The notes: generated by a model not told the origin, from the letters alone. A DNA stretch of 64,000 nucleotides from Actinocorallia populi (GCF_002995495.1 NZ_PVZV01000008.1:62001-126000), one strand, 5' to 3'. Positions 25,311 to 34,166 are shown, counted from the stretch's first letter. A program made the numbers and translations.

Positions 25311-26609
25311 TCAGGTCTCCTGGAGGGGGCGGTATTCGGCCTCGGTGAGGCCGAAGGTCCAGGCGACGCCGGCGCGGGCGGTGCGGGTGTCGGGCGGGAC
25401 GCGGAGGTAGTAGGTGCGACGGGTGCCGTCGGGTTCGGGGGTGGAGTTGACGACCTCGACCATGACGACGGGTTCGTCGTCGGGGAGGTCGATGCGCCAG
25501 AGGACGCCTGTCTCGTCCCGGTGGAGGGGCTGGGCGCCGGCTTCGGCGAGGTAGCGGTCGTAGCCGAAGCGCTCCAGCATGACGCGGCGGAGTTCGGCGT
25601 TCTCCTCGGCGAGGATGCGGTGCGCGGTCAGGCCGGAGAGGGTGTCGAGGAAGCCCGGGGGGATGGGCATGCCGCGCCAGGCGTGGAGGGCGAAGCCGTC
25701 GGAGTAGGAGAGGGCGGGGCCGTCGCCGTTGTGGAGGCGGCCGGGCTCGTCGCGGTGGAGCTCGACGGGGCGTTCGCTGAGGATGACGAGGTTCTCGTAG
25801 GGCCACCACCAGCCCGCGGAGGCGGCGACCTCGGCCGGCCCGTGCAGGGGCGCCAGCCGGTCGAGGGAGGCGAAGAGCTCCAGCCAGGGGGCGTCGTGCT
25901 GGCCGAGCACCGCGTCGAGCGTGGCGGCGCGCAGCAGGGGGCCGTGCTCCTCGTCGAGCTCGCCGATGGCGCGCCTGATCCGGGTGACCAGCTCGTTCAC
26001 CCGTTCCCAGGTGAACGCCCCGGTCCGGGCCCAGGCCTCGACCCAGCCGTGCGGACCCAGCTCGGCACGCGCGGCGGCCCGTTCCCGCTCCCACGGGGCC
26101 GTCCGCACCCGCTCCCGCACGCAGGCGCCTGTCTCGACGCCCGCGAACAGTTCTTCGAACACCCGCCGCGCGGCCTGCCCGCCCTCCGGACCGGCGGTCT
26201 CGGGACCGCTCCCACCGGAAGGGACATCCGCCAGGACCGGGGCACGGGCACCGGACGCCTCGAGACCGCGGGCCCCGCTCGTGTCCGAAACGCCGTCGGC
26301 ACCGGGAGCGTCCCCCCGGGCGGGAACGTCGTCCGAAGCGGGGCCGTCGGCTGAGGCGGGCGTCCTGGCCGGGGCGACGCCGTGGTCCCGGAGGCCGGCG
26401 AGGAGGGAGCGGAGCGAGGGGGCGTCGAACAGGGCGGTCCGGGTGCCGGGCGGGAGGCCGGGGCGCAGCAGGACGGACAGGAGGGCGCCGGCGGCGGGGG
26501 AGGCGACCCACAGGAAGGAGGCGGGCGGGGCGAGGCCTGCGGCGGCGTAGGCGGCGCGGACGCCGGCCTCGGCGCGGGCGCGGTCGGCGGGGAGGGCGGT
26601 GAACGGCAT
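25311..26609 (-). CDS. DUF6745-type protein of unknown function
   Basis: 432 residues. The C-terminal 250 residues carry the family's recognisable segments: WWWPYENLVILSERP, LHRDEPGRLHNGDGPALSYSDGFALHAWRG, and RDETGVLWRIDLPDDEPVVMVEVVNSTPEPDG. No catalytic motif or membrane segment is evident. Residues about 80-150 are a low-complexity Ala/Asp/Gly/Pro linker (PASADGPASDDVPARGDAPG and so on) that interrupts an otherwise ordered protein. Its start overlaps the stop of the preceding small gene (ATGA), so the two are translationally coupled. Function is unknown. Confidence 0.75.
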   Translation of the reverse strand: MPFTALPADRARAEAGVRAAYAAAGLAPPASFLWVASPAAGALLSVLLRPGLPPGTRTALFDAPSLRSLLAGLRDHGVAPARTPASADGPASDDVPARGDAPGADGVSDTSGARGLEASGARAPVLADVPSGGSGPETAGPEGGQAARRVFEELFAGVETGACVRERVRTAPWERERAAARAELGPHGWVEAWARTGAFTWERVNELVTRIRRAIGELDEEHGPLLRAATLDAVLGQHDAPWLELFASLDRLAPLHGPAEVAASAGWWWPYENLVILSERPVELHRDEPGRLHNGDGPALSYSDGFALHAWRGMPIPPGFLDTLSGLTAHRILAEENAELRRVMLERFGYDRYLAEAGAQPLHRDETGVLWRIDLPDDEPVVMVEVVNSTPEPDGTRRTYYLRVPPDTRTARAGVAWTFGLTEAEYRPLQET

Positions 26610-26935
26610 CAGTCCGAGACCATCCGGACGGCGCCGGGGGTGTACTCGCGCTGGCGGATGACGCGGTACCAGCCGGTGGGGAGCGCGATGGGCGCGTGCT
26701 CCTCGTGGACCAGGCGGCCGCCCGACGGAAGGTGGAGGTAGTCCGGCACGAAGGGGTGGCCGGAGCGGTGCAGGGCGCCGGGCGCGTGGACGGCGTGGGC
26801 GTGCCCGGTGGCCTCGCCCAGCGCCAGGACCATGCGGCCGCGGCCGTCGCGCGGCGCGGTCGGCAGGGTCCGCGTCGAGTCGGGTACCGCCTCGTCGGCG
26901 ACCGGCTGGATGAGGATGTCTCCTTGTCGGAACAT
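26609..26935 (-). CDS. Small conserved protein with GEATGHAH motif, partner of the DUF6745 gene
   Basis: 108 residues, beginning MFRQGDILIQPV and containing LALGEATGHAHAVHAPGA, then YLHLPSGGRLVHEEHAPIALPTGWYRVIRQREYTP. The clustered histidines in GEATGHAH and HEEHAP look like a metal or nucleotide site, with an overall small beta-barrel character. It is the first gene of a two-gene operon with the DUF6745 gene. Homologues paired this way are familiar, but no function is known to me. Confidence 0.7.
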   Translation of the reverse strand: MFRQGDILIQPVADEAVPDSTRTLPTAPRDGRGRMVLALGEATGHAHAVHAPGALHRSGHPFVPDYLHLPSGGRLVHEEHAPIALPTGWYRVIRQREYTPGAVRMVSD

Positions 26936-27035
26936 GCCACGAAACTATCGATCGCCACTGACAGAACCCGGCCGTCCGGCGCCGGCCGCATCGCCGCGGG
27001 GAAGGGCTCCGGCGCGGCGGCGCCCGGGACGGGAA

Positions 27036-27063
27036 GGCTCCCGGCGGGAGACCGCCGGGAGCC
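27036..27063 (-). terminator. Terminator after metQ
   Basis: A 12-bp perfect stem GGCTCCCGGCGG / CCGCCGGGAGCC with a GAGA tetraloop lies 18 bp beyond the metQ stop codon. It fits the end of the metNIQ operon. Confidence 0.75.
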
Positions 27064-27080
27064 GTGGGACGACCTGTGGA

Positions 27081-27884
27081 TCAGGCCGCGGGAAGGACCG
27101 ATCCCTGGTACTTGTCGGTGATGAACTTCTTGGTCTCCTCGGACTGCAGGAGTTCGAGGAGCTTCTTGACGTTCGCGTCGGACTCGTCGCCCGCCTTCAC
27201 GACCAGCCCGTTGGCGTAGGGGTTGCCGTCGGCCTTCTCCAGGGCGAGCGCGTCGTCGGCGGGGGTCAGGCCGCCCTCGAGGGCGTAGTTGCCGTTGATG
27301 ACGGCGGCGTCGACGTCCTGCAGGGAACGGGGGAGCTGGGCGGCTTCCAGCGCCGTGAACTTCAGGTTCCGCGGGTTGCCGGTGATGTCCCGCTCGGTCG
27401 CCGCGGTGCCCGCCCCCTCCTTCAGGGTGATGACGCCGTTGTCGGCGAGCAGGTGCAGGGCGCGGGCGCCGTTGGTGGCGTCGTTCGGGATGGCGATGGT
27501 GGCGCCGGAGGCCAGCCCGTCCAGCGACTCGGTCTTCTCGGAGTAGACGCCGAGCGGCTCCAGGTGCACGTTGCCGACCCAGGAGAGCTTGAGGCCCTTC
27601 TCGGCCGCGAAGTCCTCCAGGTAGGGCTTGTGCTGGAAGTAGTTGGCGCCGAGCTGGCCGTCGCCCAGCGCGACGTTCGGCTGGACGTAGTCGGAGAACT
27701 CCTTGATCTCCAGCTCGAGCCCGGCCTTCTCGGCGAGGTTGTCCTTGACGTAGGTCAGGATCTCGCCGTGCGGGGAGGGGGTGGCGCCGACGACGAGCGC
27801 GTCCGGCGACTCCGAGCCGCCGCCGCAGGCCGCGGTGAGCGCCAGGGCCGCGGCGGACAGGACGACGGTGATCTTCTTGAGCAA
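27081..27884 (-). CDS. metQ: Methionine-binding lipoprotein (MetQ/NlpA family)
   Basis: 267 residues from a TTG at 27884 with AAAGG upstream. The N-terminus LKKITVVLSAAALALTAAC is a lipoprotein signal with the acylated Cys at position 20. The mature protein has VGATPSPHGEIL, YVQPNVALGDGQLGANYFQHKPYL and GATIAIPNDATNGARALHLL, the diagnostic blocks of the MetQ/NlpA family. It captures methionine outside the membrane and delivers it to the MetI/MetN transporter encoded just upstream. An ATG start further upstream would remove the signal peptide logic and is rejected. Confidence 0.92.
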   Translation of the reverse strand: MLKKITVVLSAAALALTAACGGGSESPDALVVGATPSPHGEILTYVKDNLAEKAGLELEIKEFSDYVQPNVALGDGQLGANYFQHKPYLEDFAAEKGLKLSWVGNVHLEPLGVYSEKTESLDGLASGATIAIPNDATNGARALHLLADNGVITLKEGAGTAATERDITGNPRNLKFTALEAAQLPRSLQDVDAAVINGNYALEGGLTPADDALALEKADGNPYANGLVVKAGDESDANVKKLLELLQSEETKKFITDKYQGSVLPAA

Positions 27885-27895
27885 GGTGGTGCCTT

Positions 27896-28552
27896 TCAGG
27901 GTTGTCTGTGCGAGAGCCGCCGGACGAGGAGGTCGCCCAGCATCTGGACGAGCTGCACCAGGACGACCAGGACGACCACGCACGCGATCATGACGTCGGT
28001 CTCGAACCGCTGGTAGCCGTAGCGGATGGCCAGGTCGCCCAGTCCCCCGCCGCCGACCGCCCCGGCCATGGCCGAGTAGCCGACGAGGGTGATGACGGTG
28101 ATGGTCAGGCCCGCCACCAGCCCCGGCATGGCCTCGCGCAGCAGGACCTTGCGGACGATCTGCCACCGGGAGGCGCCCATCGCCCGGGCGGCCGAGACCA
28201 CCGCGGGGTCGACCTCGCGCAGGGAGGTCTCGGCGAGCCTGGCGTAGAAGGGGATGGCTCCGACGGTCAGCGGCACGATCGCCGCGGTGGTGCCGATCGT
28301 GGTGCCGACGACCATCCGGGTGAACGGCAGGATCGCGACCATCAGGATGATGAACGGCAGCGAGCGCCCGACGTTGACGACCAGCCCGAGCACCCGGTTG
28401 ACCGGGAGGCAGGGCAGCAGCCCGCCCCGGCCGGTGAGGATGAGCAGGACGCCCAGGAGCAGGCCGCCGGCGGCGGTGAGGAGGGCGGAGACCCAGACCA
28501 TCTGGAAGGTCTCCCGCAGCGCCTGGACGAGGATCTCGTCGAGCCCGTTCAC
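27896..28552 (-). CDS. metI: Methionine ABC transporter permease MetI
   Basis: 218 residues with five membrane helices. The MetI signature is present: GRSLPFIILMVAI near the second helix, the cytoplasmic EAA loop AARAMGASRWQIVRKVLL, and GYSAMAGAVGGGGLGDLAIRYGY. It forms the homodimeric membrane channel of the MetNIQ importer. Its start overlaps the metN stop by ATGA, and metQ follows after 11 bp. Confidence 0.93.
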   Translation of the reverse strand: MNGLDEILVQALRETFQMVWVSALLTAAGGLLLGVLLILTGRGGLLPCLPVNRVLGLVVNVGRSLPFIILMVAILPFTRMVVGTTIGTTAAIVPLTVGAIPFYARLAETSLREVDPAVVSAARAMGASRWQIVRKVLLREAMPGLVAGLTITVITLVGYSAMAGAVGGGGLGDLAIRYGYQRFETDVMIACVVVLVVLVQLVQMLGDLLVRRLSHRQP

Positions 28553-29541
28553 GCCGCGACCTCCAGTGTCAGCCCGCGCTCGCGCAGGTGGGCGAGCGGG
28601 GCCGTGTTGTCGGCGGGGGAGCCGGGCAGTTCGATCCGCAGCCGGCCGGCCCGTCCTCCGGCGACGTCCTCGATGGAGCCGGCGAGGATGTCGACGTCGA
28701 TGGAGTAGGTCCGGGCGAGCGCGGCGACGAACCGTGTGGGGGACTCCTCGGCGGCCTCTCCGGTGAACGTCACGTCGACGACCGTGGTCCCGGGACGGGC
28801 GGAGGGCGGCGGCAGGGGGAACAGCCCGCGTGCGAGTTCCGAGCCGGGCCGGGCCAGGAGTTCCCGGACGCCGCCCGCCTCGGTGATCCGTCCGTCGTGC
28901 ATGATGGCGGCGGAGTCGCAGATGTTCTTGACCACGTCCATCTCGTGGGTGATGAGCAGGACGGTCAGGCCCAGCTCCCGGTTGAGCCGGCGCAGCAGGG
29001 CCAGGATGGAGCCGGTGGTCTCCGGGTCGAGGGCCGAGGTCGCCTCGTCCGACAGCAGCACGGACGGCGAGCCCGCCAGCGCGCGGGCGATGCCGACGCG
29101 CTGCTTCTGGCCGCCGGACAGCTGGGCGGGGTAGGCGCCGCCGAGGCCGCCGAGGCCGACCAGGTCGAGCAGTTCGGCGACGCGCTTCAGCCGTTCCCGG
29201 CGCGGGGTGCCGGTCACCTCCAGCGGGAACGCGACGTTGCCCGCGACGTCCCGCGAGGACAGCAGGCCGAAGTGCTGGTGGATCATGCCGATGCGCTGGC
29301 GGGCCGCGCGCAGCTCCCGTTCGGAGAGTGCGGACAGGTCGGCGCCGTCGACGACCACGCGGCCGCGGTCGGGCCGTTCCAGCATGGTGACGCTGCGCAG
29401 CAGGGTGCTCTTGCCCGCGCCGCTGCGGCCGATGACCCCGTACACCTCACCGGGGGCCACATGGAGGCTGACGTCGTCCAGCGCCGTGACGGTGCGGCCG
29501 CGGGCGCGGTAGACCTTCCGGATATTTTCGATATGAATCAT
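28549..29541 (-). CDS. metN: Methionine ABC transporter ATP-binding protein MetN
   Basis: 330 residues from the ATG at 29541. Walker A is GRSGAGKST, the Q loop has GMIHQHFGLLSS, the signature is LSGGQKQR and Walker B LLSDEATSALDPET. After residue 245 a C-terminal NIL-type domain follows (VVDVTFTGEAAEESPTRFVAAL). In the E. coli homologue this domain binds methionine and inhibits transport when the cell is replete. First gene of the metNIQ operon. Confidence 0.94.
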   Translation of the reverse strand: MIHIENIRKVYRARGRTVTALDDVSLHVAPGEVYGVIGRSGAGKSTLLRSVTMLERPDRGRVVVDGADLSALSERELRAARQRIGMIHQHFGLLSSRDVAGNVAFPLEVTGTPRRERLKRVAELLDLVGLGGLGGAYPAQLSGGQKQRVGIARALAGSPSVLLSDEATSALDPETTGSILALLRRLNRELGLTVLLITHEMDVVKNICDSAAIMHDGRITEAGGVRELLARPGSELARGLFPLPPPSARPGTTVVDVTFTGEAAEESPTRFVAALARTYSIDVDILAGSIEDVAGGRAGRLRIELPGSPADNTAPLAHLRERGLTLEVAA

Positions 29542-29721
29542 GGGTTTTAGTCCAGAGGTGTGCCGTCCGCTGGACCGCGCGTGGCGCGGGCACCGAGAGG
29601 GCGGGAAAGGGGGGCGAGACGCCTCGGGGTTCCTCAGCCGCGCGTGCGGCGACACACCCCGTCACGCGGCCGGCGCGTGAACGGCGGCCGGGGGGTCAGG
29701 GGCGCCCTGGGCACGGTCATG

Positions 29722-29751
29722 GACATGAGCTAACCACAAATGGTTCATGTC
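29722..29751. promoter_or_regulatory. Inverted repeat upstream of metNIQ
   Basis: GACATGA (29722-29728) pairs with TCATGTC (29745-29751), and inside it AACCA pairs with TGGTT, leaving a CAAA loop and a 3-nt bulge. It lies 181 bp before metN, in an AT-richer patch of an otherwise GC-rich leader. It may be an operator for a methionine-responsive repressor. The leader 29542-29721 does not contain the core pattern of SAM-I or SAM-IV riboswitches that I could recognise. Confidence 0.35.
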
Positions 29752-29805
29752 TGACAAACCACTAAGTTACGGATCATGACGGAGTGTTAGCTACGTCACG
29801 CGACG

Positions 29806-29834
29806 AAAAGGCGGGGCCGACGGCCCCGCCTTTT
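29806..29834. terminator. Strong intrinsic terminator after the PfkB kinase gene
   Basis: AAAAGGCGGGGCC (29806-29818), loop GAC, GGCCCCGCCTTTT (29822-29834). The 13-bp stem is flanked by A and T runs, so it can end transcripts from both directions. It lies 18 bp past the stop of the minus-strand PfkB gene. Confidence 0.9.
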
Positions 29835-29851
29835 CGATCGGAACGTTCGCG

Positions 29852-30745
29852 TCAGAGTTCGGGGCGGGCCCCGAGGTGGCCGACGGCCTTGGCCGCGAGG
29901 CGGCAGCCCGCGGTGAGGGCCTCGGCGGGCGGCTTGCCCTCCAGCCAGGCGGGGAGGAAGCCGGCGGCGAAGGCGTCGCCCGCGCCGGTGCCGTCGATGA
30001 CCTTCTCGACGGGCTCGGCGGGCACCACGACCGGCTCGGGGCGGCCGTTGGTGTACCACAGGGCGCCGTCGTCGCCCATCTTGATGACGACCTGGGGGTA
30101 CCAGGCGGTCAGCACCTTGGCGGCGAGCTCGGGCTCCTCGCGGCCGGTGAGGGCCTCGGCCTCGCTGGAGCTGACCAGCAGGAGCTTGGTGCCCTGGGTC
30201 CACTCGAAGAACGGCTCGGCGCCGGCGCGCTTGAGCGGGGACGACGAGGCGCCGTCCACCGAGATCGACATGCCGGCGTTGCGGGCGATGCGCAGCGCGT
30301 GCAGCGCGGCCTTGCGGGAGCCCTCGTTCAGCAGCGAGTACCCCGACAGGTGCAGGTGCGCCCCGGCGGTGAAGAGGTCGGCGGGGATGTCGTCGGGCAG
30401 CAGCGCGGCGTTGGCGCCGGGATCGGACATCATGGTCCGGTCGCCCTTGTGGGTGACCAGCACCACACAGGTGCCGGTGGGGCGTTCGGGGTCCATGACG
30501 AGCCGGGCGTCCACGCCGTAGCCCATCAGTTCCATGTCCCTGTTGCGGCCCGCGACGTCCGAGCCGCGCCGGCCCACGAACGCGACCTCGACCCCCTCGA
30601 CGGACAGCCAGGCCGCCACGTTGGCCCCCGATCCCCCGCCGTGCATCGTCACGCTGGCCGGGGTGTCGCTCCCCTTGGCCAGGGGGTACGCGGCTCGGGC
30701 CACGGCGTCGGTCATCAGATCGCCGACCACGACCACGCGTGTCAT
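29852..30745 (-). CDS. PfkB-family carbohydrate kinase
   Basis: 297 residues. The two family signatures are present: the N-terminal glycine-rich HGGGSGANVAAWLS and the C-terminal DGTGAGDAFAAGFL, whose Asp is the catalytic base. Ribokinase-type segments such as PTGTCVVLVTHKGDRTM and VSSSEAEALTG are also intact. The enzyme phosphorylates a sugar or nucleoside with ATP. Its substrate (ribose, fructose, a nucleoside) cannot be decided. It is transcribed alone, divergent from the GNAT/acyl-CoA-synthetase fusion. Confidence 0.88.
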   Translation of the reverse strand: MTRVVVVGDLMTDAVARAAYPLAKGSDTPASVTMHGGGSGANVAAWLSVEGVEVAFVGRRGSDVAGRNRDMELMGYGVDARLVMDPERPTGTCVVLVTHKGDRTMMSDPGANAALLPDDIPADLFTAGAHLHLSGYSLLNEGSRKAALHALRIARNAGMSISVDGASSSPLKRAGAEPFFEWTQGTKLLLVSSSEAEALTGREEPELAAKVLTAWYPQVVIKMGDDGALWYTNGRPEPVVVPAEPVEKVIDGTGAGDAFAAGFLPAWLEGKPPAEALTAGCRLAAKAVGHLGARPEL

Positions 30746-30928
30746 GACGTTGTCACCTCGCTCGTACCTGACTGGTCCGCACCATTCTGCCTGGGCGTGT
30801 CGTTGACCGTAACAGCTTCAACCCTCGGATTTGGTCTCGAACGCGCAGCGAAACCGGTAACGGACGGGAGCCCGGGTGCTCGTGACCCTCCCGTGACCAC
30901 CCTTTCGCCGTCGCTTACGCTCGGGAGC

Positions 30929-33379
30929 GTGACCGATCACCCTTACCCCGACCACTGGGAGGCCGACGTCGTCCTCTCCGACGGCGGGACCGCCCACCTG
31001 CGCCCGATCCGGTCGCAGGACGCCGAACTGCTGCGGACTTTCTACGCGAGGGTCTCCGCGGAGTCGATCTACTATCGGTTCTTCTCGCCCCGGCCCCGGC
31101 TGAGCGAGCGGGAGATCCACCATTTCACGACCGTGGATTATGCCGATCGTGTCGCGTTGATCGCCACGATTGGTACGAAAATGGTGGGAATCGTTCGCTA
31201 TGACCGTACAAATACCCGTGACGAGGCGGAGGTGGCCTTCCTTATCGAGGACGCCCACCAGGGCCGCGGAGTCGGCTCGGTCATGCTCGAGCACATCGCC
31301 GCCGCCGCGCGCGAACGGGGCGTGGAGCGGTTCGTCGCCCACGTCCTGCCCGACAACCGGAAGATGACCAAGGTCTTCCGGGACGCCGGGTACGCGGCGA
31401 AGCAGCGCTTCGAGGACGGCATCATCCAGCTCACCCTCGACCTGTCGCCGACCGAGACGTCCCGCGAGGTCATGGCCGCCCGCGAGCACCGCGCCGAGGC
31501 CCGCTCCATCGAACGGCTGCTCTTCCCCGGCTCGGTGGCGGTGATCGGCGCCAGCCGGGTCGCCCACAGCGTCGGCCAGACGGTCCTGCGCAACCTCCTC
31601 GGCGGCGACTTCACCGGCCCCGTCTACCCGGTGCACCCCACCGCCAAGGCCGTGGCGGGCGTCCGCGCCTACGCCCAGGTCCTCGACATCCCCGACGAGG
31701 TCGACCTGGCGGTGGTCGCCGTCCCCGCGGCCAAGGTCAAGGAAGTGCTCGACCAGTGCGCCGCCAAGGGCGTGCACGGCCTGATCGTCGTCTCCTCCGG
31801 CTTCGGCGAGACCGGCCAGGAGGGGCGTGAACGCCAGCAGGAGCTCGTCAGCCTGGCCAGGGCCAACGGCATGCGGGTCGTGGGACCCAACTGCCTCGGC
31901 ATCGCCAACACCGACCCCGACGTCCGGCTCAACGCCACCCTGGCACCCGTGATGCCAGGACGCGGCCCCGTGGGCTTCTTCTCCCAGTCCGGCGCGCTGG
32001 GCATCGCGATCCTGCAGCGCACGGCCGAGCGCGGCCTCGGCCTGTCGACCTTCGTCTCGGCGGGCAACAGGGCCGACGTGTCGGGCAACGACCTCCTGCA
32101 GTACTGGGAGGAGGACCCGTCCACCAAGGCCGTCATGCTCCACCTGGAGTCCATCGGCAACCCCCGCAAGTTCACCCGGCTGGCCCGAAGGCTGTCGCGA
32201 ATCAAGCCGATCGTCGCGGTGAAGACCGGCCGCACCCTGCAGGGCGTGCCCCTCGGCCACGCCGTCCGCAAGATCGAACTCCCCGACCACGCCGTCAGCT
32301 CCCTGTTCGAGCAGGCCGGGGTGCTGAGGGTGGAGAGCCTCTCGGAGCTGTTCGACGTCGCCCAGCTCCTGGCCTACCAGCCGCTCCCGACCGGCAACAG
32401 GGTCGCGATCATCCACAACGCCGACTCCCTGGGCCTGCTGGCCCAGGACGCCGCCGCCGCGCTCGGCCTGGTGGTGCGCCCCCCGGCGGGCCTCGGCCCC
32501 TTCGCCGGAGCGCAGGACTACGAGAGGGCCCTCGCCGAGGCGCTCGCCGACCCGGCGGTGGACTCGGTGGCCGTCCTCTACACCCCGCCCGTGATCGGCG
32601 GCGCCGAGCTCCTCCTGGGCCCGGACCGGCACTCCGACCCGGTGGCCGAGACGATCGTCCGGCTGGCCCGCGACGCCGGGAAGCCGGTACTGGCCACCTA
32701 CCTGGGCGCCAAGGGCATGCCGCGCGCGCTGCGCGCCCCCACCGCCGACGGCGAGCCGGGGCCCGGCTCCGTCCCGTCCTACCTCGGCCCCGAGGACGCC
32801 ATGCGCGCCCTGGCCAACGCCACCTGGTACGCCTCCTGGCGCCGCCGCCCCCGCGGCCGGATCCCCGAGCTGGACGGCCTGGACCGCGAACGCGCCAAGG
32901 ACCTGGTGGCCGGGTGGAGGGCGGCCGGCCGGGAAGGTGACGCCGCCGAGCTGCTCTCCTGCTACGGCGTGAAGGTCGGGGGCTCTCGCGAGGGCCTCGC
33001 CCTGCGCATCGCCACCCGGGAGGACACCTCCTTCGGCGCGGTGATCTCCTTCCGCCTGTCGGACGTGGCCGCCGAGCTGCTCGACGACCGCGCCTACCGG
33101 CTCGCGCCGCTCACCGACCTGGAGGCGGCCGACATGGTCCGCTCCATCCGGATGGCCCCGCTGCTGTTCGGCCACCGGGGCTCGGAGCCGATCGCGCTGC
33201 CCGCCCTGGAGGAACTCCTGATCAGGGTCTCGCTGCTCGCCGCGGACCTGCCGGAGACGGCGCTGCTGGAACTGGAGCCCGTGCTGGCCGACGCCACCGG
33301 CGTGACCGTCGCGAGCGCCCGGCTCAGGCTGGCCGAACCCGCCGGCCACCGGCCGGAACTGGAGCCGAGACGGTTGTGA
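30929..33379 (+). CDS. GNAT acetyltransferase fused to an NDP-forming acyl-CoA synthetase-like protein with a reduced ATP-grasp domain
   Basis: 816 residues from a GTG at 30929. Residues 1-175 are a GNAT domain with IYYRFFSPRP and the acetyl-CoA loop EDAHQGRGVGSVML. Then come the acyl-CoA-synthetase domains: VAVIGASRVAHSVGQ (CoA-binding), VVSSGFGETGQEG and GPNCLGIANT, GFFSQSGALGIAI, and AVKTGRT. This layout is that of bacterial protein lysine acetyltransferases of the Pat class. In the C-terminal ATP-grasp region the sequence jumps from LLSCYGVKV straight to EDTSFGAVISF. About 75-90 residues are missing, including the usual HKTDVGGV nucleotide-binding part. Only the acetyltransferase is likely active. 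Confidence 0.85.
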   Translation: MTDHPYPDHWEADVVLSDGGTAHLRPIRSQDAELLRTFYARVSAESIYYRFFSPRPRLSEREIHHFTTVDYADRVALIATIGTKMVGIVRYDRTNTRDEAEVAFLIEDAHQGRGVGSVMLEHIAAAARERGVERFVAHVLPDNRKMTKVFRDAGYAAKQRFEDGIIQLTLDLSPTETSREVMAAREHRAEARSIERLLFPGSVAVIGASRVAHSVGQTVLRNLLGGDFTGPVYPVHPTAKAVAGVRAYAQVLDIPDEVDLAVVAVPAAKVKEVLDQCAAKGVHGLIVVSSGFGETGQEGRERQQELVSLARANGMRVVGPNCLGIANTDPDVRLNATLAPVMPGRGPVGFFSQSGALGIAILQRTAERGLGLSTFVSAGNRADVSGNDLLQYWEEDPSTKAVMLHLESIGNPRKFTRLARRLSRIKPIVAVKTGRTLQGVPLGHAVRKIELPDHAVSSLFEQAGVLRVESLSELFDVAQLLAYQPLPTGNRVAIIHNADSLGLLAQDAAAALGLVVRPPAGLGPFAGAQDYERALAEALADPAVDSVAVLYTPPVIGGAELLLGPDRHSDPVAETIVRLARDAGKPVLATYLGAKGMPRALRAPTADGEPGPGSVPSYLGPEDAMRALANATWYASWRRRPRGRIPELDGLDRERAKDLVAGWRAAGREGDAAELLSCYGVKVGGSREGLALRIATREDTSFGAVISFRLSDVAAELLDDRAYRLAPLTDLEAADMVRSIRMAPLLFGHRGSEPIALPALEELLIRVSLLAADLPETALLELEPVLADATGVTVASARLRLAEPAGHRPELEPRRL

Positions 33380-33387
33380 GGACGCGG

Positions 33388-33535
33388 ACGCCGAACGGTC
33401 CACGGGGGGACGGACGCCTGTTCGTGGCCGAACGCGCGTTATGCGTGCCGCATGATCCACAGAGAGGCGGACGCCTGGCGGTGCCCTGTTCGTGACCGAA
33501 TGCGCGCCGCGCGCGCCGAACGATCCACAAGCGTG
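33388..33535. repeat. Degenerate repeats of about 57-68 bp, three copies
   Basis: Units marked by CGAACGGTCCAC (33392), GCATGATCCAC (33450) and CGAACGATCCAC (33517) alternate with GTTCGTGGCCGAACGCGCG and GTTCGTGACCGAATGCGCG. They lie between the synthetase fusion and the DUF5998 gene. Confidence 0.65.
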
Positions 33536-33581
33536 CCCGCCCGGGGTGCGCCGGGTGCGCGGGACAGGGCAGGATGGGGGA

Positions 33582-34166
33582 ATGAGGGAAACCCGAGCGA
33601 AGGGCGATCAGGAGCTGCGCACGGCCATCGAACGCAGCGGCTACTACCCTGAACTGGTCGCCGACGCCGTCGAGTCCGCGCTGGGCGCGGAGGAGGTGCT
33701 GGCCTACGTCGTCCACCACGAAGCGGCGTTCGATCCCGGTATGGAGGTGCGGCGGCATGTGACCGTCCTGGTGCTGTCGCCGACCAGGCTGCTGTTCTGC
33801 CACACCGACGAGCATCCACCGAGCGATCTCGTGCCCCAGCCGCACTGCTCCACCACCACCGAGACGGTCCGGCTGGACAGGATCAGCTCCGTCGCGATCA
33901 CCCGGGTGGTGCCCCGCCCGGAGAAGTACGTCTCCGGCAACCCGCCCACCGAGGTCGTGCTGACCCTGGCCTGGGGCGTCAACTCCCGGATCGACCTGGA
34001 GCCGGCCGGCTGCGGCGACGAGAACTGCGACGCCGACCACGGCTACACCGGGGCGGTCACCGCGGACGACCTGTCCCTGCGGGTCAGCGAGGCCGCCGAC
34101 GGCGCCGAGGCGGTCGTCCAGGTGCTGGCCTTCGCCCGCGCGCTCTCGGCGATGACCACGACATGA
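33582..34166 (+). CDS. DUF5998 family protein
   Basis: 194 residues. The family features I recognise are ELRTAIERSGYYPELVADAVESAL at the start, VHHEAAFDPGMEVRRHVTVLVLSPTRLLFCHTDEH, and a cysteine-containing acidic stretch AGCGDENCDADHGYTG that could bind metal. The family is confined to actinobacteria and resembles bacterial PH-like beta-barrel proteins. Function is unknown. The following gene starts close to its stop codon, suggesting co-transcription with the phosphodiesterase-like enzyme. Confidence 0.8.
   Translation: MRETRAKGDQELRTAIERSGYYPELVADAVESALGAEEVLAYVVHHEAAFDPGMEVRRHVTVLVLSPTRLLFCHTDEHPPSDLVPQPHCSTTTETVRLDRISSVAITRVVPRPEKYVSGNPPTEVVLTLAWGVNSRIDLEPAGCGDENCDADHGYTGAVTADDLSLRVSEAADGAEAVVQVLAFARALSAMTTT

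Noticed and set aside
29542-29805. SAM riboswitch before metN
   Set aside because: The core sequence and junctions expected for SAM-I or SAM-IV were not found; a covariance search would be decisive.
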